Shown here: positions 55,011 through 64,000 of the stretch, piece by piece
Layout of the letters: each line of letters begins with the position of its first letter
How positions within the stretch are numbered: position 1 is the first letter of the stretch
Source: Pachypanchax playfairii
Taxonomy: Eukaryota > Chordata > Actinopteri > Cyprinodontiformes > Aplocheilidae
Direction of reading: 5' to 3'
NCBI GenBank assembly: GCA_006937955.1
Contig: SSNP01000030.1
Coordinates: 3,901,670-3,965,669, forward strand
Length of the DNA stretch: 64,000 bases
Position numbers and translations under genes: made by a program
Notes under the pieces: model-generated
Databases searched by the model: none
What the model was told of the DNA's origin: nothing
The model's input: the letters and a program-made list of their open reading frames with translations, nothing else

Positions 55011-56907
55011 ACACATGCACAAGGAGAATATGAAAACATGAAAGGTGCAAGATATGAGTTGAATCTACAATCTTGCATAAATGAACGCACTGTTCCACCA
55101 GGCAGCAGCACAGCATGACAAAATCTGTTCAGAACGCACATTAACAGCAAACTGTACTTTCTTTGCAAAACAAAAAACCCAATAATTCCTCGAAATTTAG
55201 GAGAGGAAATGTATCTTTCTGATCAGATTAAAAACCAGCCTTAAAATCACATGTCTGGGTTCACAGCTAATCCTTTCAGCATCATGGTTATTTCCAGAAT
55301 GTCCACATGTTCGATCAGACATGCCAAAAGAGCAGGAATGTTATTTTTACAGATCACGTCAGATTTTGACTCGCAACCCATAGAAATATAAAAATATTCA
55401 AAGGAACCAAAGAGAACACAACCTCTGTTCTTCAAAGAGATTGTGGCAGTGACCACAGTTTTATGTCAAAATGTCACAAATAAAAGAATCAGTTTTACTG
55501 GAATACTATAAATCTGTTTAGAAGTTTCCACAAAAAAGCTCATGTTTGAGCAACAGAGAGTCTTTCACTGATTTAAACATCAAACTGAGGAGACTCAGCT
55601 GCTCAGTGAGGCTTAGAGGAGCATCTCTTTCATCTGCAGGACAAAAAAACATTATTCATGTCCCCAGCAATAAACACCCACAGTAAAGAGGAACTATGGG
55701 ACAAACCATAGTCCAAGAAAAGTCCCAGAATTGCTTCTGCATCTCCTGCTTCATCTTTATAGTTCAGATTCTTCATCTGTCATATTATTTACAGTCATTC
55801 AGAACACAAATTTATCCAAAATAAGCAGCAATTAAGGCGTAAAAATCAGGATAGACTCCTAATTCTAACACCAGCTATTTTGAGTTTGATACAGTCTAAT
55901 TATGCATTATAATTGTGCATCAACAGTTCAGTAAATGTAAATTAGATATATGAAGAGTAAGATGAAGGTGGGGTGTATTTGAAGCTGGTGAGTACAGCCG
56001 ATTGAAACTGAAGAGTTGTATGCAAGTGAATGAAATGAAGAGAAGATGCAACATTTTTAACAACATTGTTTTGTGAGCAATGCAAAAAGTGTGTGTAGTG
56101 TCACATGGGACCTAAATAAATAGCAATAATCATTAGTACACTCAAAAAAATGACTCATTAGATCAACTCAAATTATTTGATGGCAGTTTTTCCACTGAAA
56201 AAATGTACTTTGGCTTTGTGCAAATTGTGTATATTACATTCCATGGACATACACAATTTGTATGCTGCCAAAGTAAATTTTTATGTGACCCTGGAAAAGA
56301 AAAAGCTGGGAAAACTGAACAAGCCCATCATAAGGACCCTGAGTGAGTTTAAAAAGAGGCGTGCACAGAGACTGATGCACACGTCACCTCATTCCAGACT
56401 CACTTTTCACTGAGAATAAAAGTTGTTTTCAACACAATCTGAGAGAAGAACGAAATTAACTACTGTGAACTCAAACATTTAGAAATGATCCAGTTATCTG
56501 TGACTAAATTAGCACTAACTCTACAAACCTTCCAGGTGAAATATGAACAGCAGTGTTTGTATAATGTTTACGTGTCATTAAGTCAGCAGTGCTGGAGTTT
56601 TAAGAGAAATGGTTCATAGATACTTAAGGTTGGAGATAAAGATGGAGGACGCATTCATAGCTAGCTCCTTCTGTTGTACAAAGGTGAAGCCATAATGTCT
56701 CATTTACAGACACTGCTATATTATATTGTTGTATCCAGAGTCTGAGCACCAGGAAATGAAGTGAAAAAAAAGTCAGTCCACTCACCTGCACACGGTCACA
56801 GTGGTTTTAAACATCAATTAACAGCATTAATTGTTTTGCATCTGACTGGAACCAGGAAGTTGAAGCCAAAACAAATGACCAGTGGCTGGTTCCAGCCCAA
56901 GCTTTAA

Positions 56908-57561
56908 AGAGCAACTCACCCTCCAAACAGCTTTTTTCTGCTCATAAACTGTATTAGTGGGTCTTTACCAATGCAACCTTTCAGTTTCTGGGCATTTTTT
57001 TTTTTACATTTTCATGTAAACTTGTTAAATTCTACACTTTTTGGTCTAAAACCGTCTTAGTGATGCCCTCTTAGGATTGAAAGGTGGCTACTGCATTTGA
57101 GATTTCTGATTGGCTGAAGGCGGTACATGTCTACGTCACAAGCATCGTCTCTAAGACACGCCTCCTAGAGCATAAAACCATCTTTCAAACAGACACACTC
57201 CCCCCTGCTCGCCCGTTGTCTCCAGCTTGTCACCAAAGAGCTGCACACAGGGATTTAGAGCAACTGGCTGAAAACTATGACAAAGAGAATAACTAATATC
57301 AGTAAAATCAGGGCTAAGACTTCATTTTACTGCAGTGGTTGTGATTGTGTGGATGGGATTTATATTCTCATCATGCTCGGATTACCTCTCTGCAACACGG
57401 CAGAGTCACACTGGAGCTAATATAAACTAGGAGAAGTGCTACACGTCAATCACAGCTCAAAACCGCCTCTTCCCCAGGGTCCCCAGGTAACGCCTTCTTC
57501 AGCATTATTTGAAAAGCAGTTAGAAGGCAGGAAGATAATTTAGAGGGGGGTGAGTTGCTCT
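56908..57561. mobile_element. MITE with AGAGCAACTCACC ends
   Basis: Left TTTAAAGAGCAACTCACCCTC; right GAGGGGGGTGAGTTGCTCTTTAA. About 16 bp of clean inverted repeat with TTAA (or TA) on both sides. 654 bp, no transposase. Third family in this window with TTTAAAGA termini. Confidence 0.8.
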
Positions 57562-58615
57562 TTAAGTCCCACCCCTTTATGTAAACAAATACAACATTTA
57601 CCCTGCTTAAAAACTCCTCCAAAAAAAAATTTTAAGTGTTAACTCTTGTTGCTTACATGTTTAAATGTTAATTTTTTTAATAGTTCTATAAAATAACTTT
57701 TTATTTAACATCATGATTGTGTGAAGTTCAGTGGGCGGGACTTTCAGTCCTACATCTCTGGTGCACAAACTCTGTTTCCAAAAGTGTAACTTGGAAGTGC
57801 CTGTTAATGGAGGATCATGGCTTCCCTTCTCTACAACAATAAGGTGAAGATGTCTACCTTTTATGCAACATCTGTCGTTGATCCCAAACAGAATAAAAGA
57901 TAAATCTAAAGAGTTTCTGTATTTTGCACACAAGAACAACAAAAACTCAGTGTTCCAACAGGAGTCAGGAAATGGTTGAGTAACTTCTCAGAGGTTTAGC
58001 TGTGATGAATCCAACACTCATGACCCAAACACACGTACACGCTACACTGTGATTACTCCCCCTCCAAGATCGAGGCTATGACTGAATTTCAAGCCAATCA
58101 TCATTACTCTGTGACAGGTCTAATCTTGTTGCGATGGCAGCAGGGATCTCAGGTGATGTATTTCATAGGGTGGCAAGACAAAACAAAGGAAGTTGTGACT
58201 GTAACATTTGAACTCTGGCTAATGGGATTAACCAACAAGCACAGGTCGCCCAAAACCTCAGCGGTCAGCAGATCTCCTAAAGAAGATGGCCAACTTCACA
58301 CAGAACATGATATTTACAAAAAATATCCACAATGCCAAAAGTCTAATCTCATCAAAAAAGTGTAATCTGAAGATTCATCAATGTTTGCAGAACTATTACT
58401 TTTCACAGTCTGAAGTCAGAAACTGTAAAATAAAAACTGAAAGAAAAGGCAGTAAAGATTTCTGTATCATTTCAAGAAGAAAACAAAAAAAAAGTCAGAA
58501 GTTTAACTGCTAGAATTTTTTATCTCATCCACAAACTCTGAAAACAAACTTTGGTGTAGGAAAAGAAAAAGGACTTCTGCGAAAAAAGATTGCGTCTGGG
58601 ACACTGTTAATGAAA

Positions 58616-59187
58616 GGCTGTACGTGTCTCAATTCAGGGTCTGCATACTTCGAAGGCCGCATTTGTGGGCCGGTTACGTCACAGCCCTGCGATTAGGCCT
58701 GTCCCAATTCGAAGACTCCTTCGAATGCGGCCGACGAATTCAGCCTTTTTTTTCCCAATTTGAAGGATAGGTTCAGTGTATCCTTCGCTGGTCGACATAT
58801 CCCAACATGCATTGCGGGTCAAACAGGAGATTTTTTATGAGCAATGGCGGACAGTGAAGAGAGAGCTGCACCCAGAGATGATTGTACTGAAAACTGTTAG
58901 ATTTAGGGCTTTTGTCATTTATATAAAATATTCAAAAGTTATTTTAGTCTGAAATGTTACAGTAAAAGTACCTGTATTGCGGTCTCGGCTCGTGTGGCAG
59001 GTCCCTTAAGCCGCTCCGTTCATTTTTTTTTATTGCAATGGGGTTTTATATCTTTTAGAGACAAAAGAAAAGACAGCAGTTTTTATAAAGCTCAGGGCTG
59101 AGATTGATCTACCCGGTTGAAGACGTACACGTTGACCAGGTAGACCGGGTCCTTCGAAGTATGCAGACCCTGAATTTGGACACAGCC
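58616..59187. mobile_element. MITE with GGCTGT...TTCAGGGTCTGCATAC ends
   Basis: Left GGCTGTACGTGTCTCAATTCAGG, continuing GTCTGCATACTTCGAAGG. The right end is its inverted counterpart (CCTTCGAAGTATGCAGACCC ... ACAGCC). An inner TTCGAAGACTCCTTCGAATG block repeats the motif. A right-end relative occurs at 60040-60088 (cctgaatttggacacaacc). Target duplication not certain. Confidence 0.7.
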
Positions 59188-59989
59188 AATGACTCTCAAA
59201 ATCTGCTGCTCAAATGCTGCTGTGAAAATTTTCTTAAAAAATTGTAAACAGAAATTAAAGTAGCAGCACCTGAATCTCCCAGATAAAAGATTCATATGTC
59301 ATTGATTCATCAGGAACTTCAGGCATGTTGACGTGAAATCATTAGCTCATACGATTTATCAGATTCCCACAAAGTTTCTTTTTTTGATCAACATTTCTGG
59401 TTTTATCACACAGTTGTTAATAAAAGAAATGTTTCATGCTGGATGTTATAGAACAAATAAATTCCCTCATGAAGATCATCTGTGAGTAAAAATACATTTA
59501 TATCAGGATGTACTTTGTGCACAGAGGTCCACAGAGGCAGAGCAGAGGTCTTTGCTCCGGAGATTGATTAAGTCCCTAATCCCTTAAACATATTTGAAAA
59601 GTCTTAAAACACTAACAAGAAATTACTTGTGTGTGTAAGGACATTCTTACACAGGACGAACGAACAGGAATCTTTTTAGAGATGTAAACGTACAATAAAA
59701 ATATGGTTAACGCTAAACCAAAGGCCTAATTAGATCACCGCTGTAAGAATTTGCTTTTTTTTTACCTCTAGTTTTTTTTTTTAATTAATGTTTTATTACT
59801 AATTGGTCAATTTTTCTGTAAAGTGCCTTGAAATTACTTTGTTATGAACTGCCGCTTTATAAATAAACTTGAAACTTTATTCACATCTGAATCCAAACTG
59901 CGCTCCCTCTGCACTACCGCTCACTTCGTCCGCCATTGGTATAAACTCTCTAACGAATTGCTGAAAAGAATTGCAGGATAGGTAGGATG

Positions 59990-60088
59990 TGAAAAGATAT
60001 ATCAGACCCATCCATAAAAGTAGGAAGTATATGAAGAATCCTTGGAATTCAGACAGAGGATGCAGAACCTGAATTTGGACACAACCTT
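59990..60088. repeat. Right-end fragment related to the 58616 MITE
   Basis: gaggatgcagaacctgaatt, then tggacacaacc, parallels the right terminus at about 59160-59187. The left end of this copy could not be fixed. Confidence 0.45.
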
Positions 60089-60099
60089 CCAGCTTGCAT

Positions 60100-62555
60100 T
60101 AAGATGTCTAACTTCTTTATACAAACTATATAATCCCCCCCGAAAAATGGTATAAAGAAACAAAACTGAAATGAAACTTTCCTATAACACAATGTGAGCT
60201 GTGTTATAAACCACTAACCACAAGTGAAGCCTTAACAACCAACACTGAAGCACAGTGTCTGTTTCAGTCTTTTATCTACACTCAACCTTAAAATCCTCCC
60301 AAAACATGTTTGGTGCAGAAAGCCAGCAGCTACAGCTGGAACAACATCTGTAATGAAAGCAAGTCCTGATAGCGTTATCTCTGCTGTTATTTAGCTTAAA
60401 CACTAGCATTACTCCTCATTCCAGTGTCAGTGGTACAATCCCTCCCTGTCAGATTAAAATGCTTCTGCCTGCCTCTGAGCAGCTGTCAGTGTGTCTGTGT
60501 GTAACTTTAAGACAGTATCCAGAGCTACATGTAAAAGGCTTACATTACCCCCCAGAGAAGACACCTTTAATATAAACATACCACACGTTTGCAGTGACTC
60601 TGACATTTTCTACAACCACTATCTGGGTTACACAACAAGCTACAAACATGGTGGGCTTTCCTGACAGTAAACAGAGCTGTTGGTTGTTTGTTTTTCATTC
60701 CTGGTGAAGCAGAATATCTAAAAGGGCGCAGCAAGTTTTGGACAATCTTCTTTTCAGTTTTTTTTTTTGTTTTAGGTTGCTTGTCACAGATTAATATATT
60801 TATTACAAAGTAGTTTCATCACAAACGTTTGGACACTAAATAGCACCAGATGTGTGTTTTCAGTCGGTAGAATCGACCTGTTGTCTGTCTAAATTAGGGG
60901 TCGGAAATGTTTTGGTCATTTTAGTTTATATGTCATTCTCAAGCTAATGCTTCTTTTCCCCCTTAATTCCTTTCTGCCTTCTTCTTTTTATTGTTGCTGA
61001 AACAGAGCCGGGATCGGACAGGACCACTTAGTCACACATGCTCCTCTCTTTAACTCATTACAACCAATTAGGTGATAGGCCACGGAGAGGAAGGGCAGCT
61101 GAGCACCAGGAAGATAACTCCCCTCTGAATAATTCATGTCTTAACTGAATCTCAGTCTACTTCTACCTTTTCTATCGTTCGTTGTCCAGACGTCTCAGAT
61201 CGTCTCTCCTAGTTCTGTCTTCAGATTCTCTCTTAACCAGTTTAACTGCAGCAAACTTGTGAAACCTATCTTAATCTAAAAGTTTAAACTGGGAATAACT
61301 TCTGGAAATAAAAATCAATCAAGTTAGTCTGAAAAAAGAGAAGACTGTAGTTCATCGCTGAGCTTGAACCTGAATCTGCTGAGATACAGTCCTTCCAGTG
61401 GGTTCCTCGTCCACAACAAACTGCTCACTCTGCATAACCTGACATCCAAAAGTCTTTGTGAATCTAATCCCAACAGGCAAACTCCTCCCAAAGGGAAATT
61501 ATTTTTATTTTAGCTGCACACAAGAACATTTTCTTTTTCATGAAACCAGGCACGAGTGTTTCAGTTGGAGGTTTATTCTGTTCCTGCACCACGTTTGTGT
61601 CTTCTAAATCTCAAAATTCCAAAAACATAAAAAGTGTGATTACTGTTAAGAACGGAACTCTATCTTGATACGACATTAAAAAGTACTTTTGATTTTTTTT
61701 CATTGTAAAAATTTGACTTTTTAGAAAATTTTCTAATGGCAAGAAAGGTGAATCCATGTGAAATGTTCATTTTGGGACACTGCTCAGATTATACTGGGTC
61801 TAACAGCTGGATGGTAAAATGACTGATTTAGAAAAGAAGAGAAAGAGGAAGAGGTAAGGATTAAATAATGTACAGTAATATATATTCAGGGAGAACTAGG
61901 TGACGGGATGAGACTCAATGACCACAAGGAGTTAGTATCTGTCTGACTGAAAGCTAATGAGAGAAAAAAGTAGAGAAGAGACAGAAAGAGGTGGCTGAGT
62001 AATGGATCGGACAGACGAGAGACAGCGAGATGTGGAAAGCCAGAATGGAAAAGAGCGAGGTATCGTCTGTGAGGTCTCATCACACACTCGCTGACATTAC
62101 TTTAATCTCAGGGCCAAGAGAAGACCTGAGGGTCCACGCACACACTTAGACACACACACAGTTACAGGGTAGACATGGCTGTCGGCATGCAGGGGCAGAT
62201 TTACAGTGTGTATTTATGTCAGTGTGTGTGAGAGAGTGTGTAACAGCTGTTTTGAAGAAAACTCAAGAGTCAGACAGGATAACTGCATGAAATCAAAACA
62301 TACACAAACATGGACAGTTTCATTTAGCAGGCTAATGTTCATATTTGTGTTTTATGCAGCTGAAAGACACAGATTTTGTTACAGCTTTTACAAGAAAACC
62401 TGTCTTAACGGGAACGAAAAGCCTTTTTTTCTGTCAAAAAATAAATTGTAAATTCCGTCAGTGTTGCAAAATAAGGAATTTGCTCCCTTGAGGCCAAAGT
62501 AAGAGCAGAAGATCAACAGAGAAGGTCAATATGGCTTTCAAGCAAAATTTCAGTT
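60100..62555. other. Anonymous part of kcnq4 intron 1
   Basis: No gene or defined element. A purine-rich GAGA tract lies at about 61830-62060 and TG-rich text at about 62190-62240. Confidence 0.35.
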
Positions 62556-62560
62556 CTTAA

Positions 62561-63125
62561 AGAGGCCATTCCATTAAAAACAGTGTTTCTGAGGTTTCTG
62601 TTGAATATTTCAGCTCCACAGGTGTTCTTACCTTCATAGTGGGTGTGAAAACAGGTCAACAACTTCTCTTTCAGTTTTTATCTCTCAAACTACGCAGGTG
62701 GTGATAAAACCCAAGATTTCCAGAGTTCGAACGGCCTGTATCTGTTTCATCACAACTCCTTTGCTCGTTAGTATTTATCAGCTCGAACAGTTGAAACCAC
62801 GCCTAGCATGCTGCTGGCTAAAAGCTGTTAGCATAAACACGTATCAACAGGAAGAGACTACCTGTGCTGTTGCCATGTGCAGCGGGGCAGGAAACAGTAT
62901 ACCTTGCTCTCATAAGCTAGTTTGTTAGCCAATCTGAGTCCAGCAAATTCGAATAATGAATATTAATGTGTTGCAGCCTGAAACCTGATGAATCTTGACG
63001 CAGAGAGATTGAAAGGTCTGTTAATCAGTGTTTCCTAACGTTTTTTAGATATAAAATGTTTCATATTACAGGTTAATACTTAAGAAATAACCCCAAAGTC
63101 ATGAAACTTGTGTGAAATGGCCTCT
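62561..63125. mobile_element. MITE with AGAGGCC ends, copy 2 (full length)
   Basis: Same family as 29500-29948. Left TTAAAGAGGCCATTCCA, right TGAAATGGCCTCT followed by ATAA (TTAA or TA with one change). 565 bp, retaining about 90 bp missing in copy 1. No frame of interest. Confidence 0.85.
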
Positions 63126-63569
63126 ATAAAAAGACACCTGTTGGAATGAACTTCTTTTAGTTGGTAAAAAAAACCAAAGAAGTCAAAAACAGAGGAGTTG
63201 AAGGACAAAAAAGACAAAGAAAAACATGTGGGAAAGAAATAAAAAAAGAAATGAAAAGAACAGGAACTGAAAAAGAAACTAGAATAGAAGAACTGATACT
63301 GAGATTAAAGGAAGCAGCTGCGTGTAAAATAGTTTAGAGCAGGGGGACAAAAACAGTCCCACCAGACTGACAGGCAGCCTGCGTAATTACACTTTCCTCG
63401 TTAGCATTTGATTATTGTTTATGCGCCGCCTGCAGCGCCACTAGCCAGACATTTACACACACACAGAATCTCCATAAATAAACATGCACATGAATGCACA
63501 CACATTTTGCAAATGGTGCACACGCCAGTCAAGACGTTTCCTGACAGTGTGCGCATTCAGCCACATGAG

Positions 63570-63600
63570 CAATGACACACACACACACAGACACACACAT
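63570..63600. repeat. (CA)n-like tract
   Basis: Alternating CA with interruptions. The surrounding 63400-63640 is also rich in ACAC text. Confidence 0.8.
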
Positions 63601-64000
63601 CCACAAACTGTAACTGCACACACTGTAAAGTGCTTTCTGTGTGCAAGGCAGACCTTTTAAATACTGTTCTACACTGTGATTGTGTTTGAGCTCCATCTCC
63701 ATGGTGCTGCTTCCTCAAATGTTTATAGCGGCTGCCATTATAAATTAAAATGATCTTAACAACACTTGAGATGGGTCTTGCATGCTGGTGCGGCCAGGCA
63801 GTGACAAACGGAGAAAGACACAATGCTGTCCTGAGATGTAGAGAAACATGAGACAGAAAGACAGAGACAGAACCATGAAGAAGAAAAAGGACTATTAGAT
63901 TCAAACAAGTAAGATTCCTGAAAATAATTATGGAGAAGAGCAAAAGTGTGCGTGCAACATCATCTGATATCAGCGCTCATGAGGCTGATAGTTACATCTA

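Larger units (their letters stand above)
45783..64000 (-). other. kcnq4 intron 1 (partial)
   Basis: More than 18 kb upstream of exon 2 without any sequence resembling the GC-rich first exon or its GWAFVYHAF ending on the minus strand. It holds MITEs (54404, 56908, 58616, 62561), a dispersed repeat (49680, 54290), a CTCF-like motif and otherwise anonymous AT-rich DNA. Confidence 0.7.

Noticed and set aside
46000..64000. Possible kcnq4 first exon
   Set aside because: I searched the minus strand by eye for the conserved GWAFVYHAF codons and a GC-rich N-terminal exon, and found none.
1..64000. CRISPR arrays, rRNA, tRNA genes or phage/bacterial operons
   Set aside because: No regularly spaced repeats, cloverleaf-like sequences or compact gene strings. 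Everything seen is vertebrate in style.

Overview
The window reads as teleost fish genomic DNA. The evidence is spliced vertebrate genes with GT-AG introns, a fish-type C2H2 zinc-finger gene, near-identical Tc1 transposons, fish-type LINE fragments and many short inverted-repeat transposons. The species cannot be fixed from the sequence alone.

Bases 1-12,540 are a repeat-rich block. Two Tc1 copies lie in the same orientation at 1513-3114 (transposase intact) and 8453-10055 (transposase stopped at codon 284). Between them are a dead, 5'-truncated LINE (about 3300-4874, minus) and a broken pogo/Tigger-type transposon (about 5128-8259). The pogo copy carries a nested fold-back element and a duplicated end. 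The second Tc1 copy sits inside the finger region of a minus-strand C2H2 zinc-finger gene (exon 2 at 10056-10793, probable decayed exon 1 at 12186-12361, promoter-like GC block at about 12491-12526). Its intron holds a BED-finger fragment and a 478-bp inverted-repeat element.

Bases 12,540-20,090 are mostly anonymous, AT-rich DNA. They contain a false 10-N assembly gap (13991-14000) and one unrecognised pair of exon-like segments (14342-15113).

Bases 20,100-22,700 hold cfap300 on the plus strand: six coding exons, 284 codons, with a perfect RFX X-box palindrome 98 bp before the ATG. CFAP300 is a cytoplasmic factor for assembly of axonemal dynein arms, and RFX factors switch on ciliary genes, so the promoter fits the gene.

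From about 22,700 to the end of the window lies kcnq4 on the minus strand, a voltage-gated Kv7.4 potassium channel subunit. Thirteen exons (human exons 2-14 equivalents) can be placed to the base, from the S1 segment to the stop codon at 25951. The first exon is not found, so it probably lies beyond base 64,000 and intron 1 would exceed 18 kb. The cfap300 and kcnq4 genes point at each other, and their likely polyadenylation signals are only about 35 bp apart. The kcnq4 introns and 3' region carry Tc1 remnants, LINE tails and several miniature inverted-repeat families. Three of these families share TTTAAAGA termini, and one is nested in another.

No CRISPR array, tRNA, rRNA or new multi-gene system was seen. 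The most informative signals are the X-box promoter, the Tc1 insertion that gives a zinc-finger gene a transposon-derived C-terminus, the intact Tc1 transposase, and the TTTAAAGA element group.
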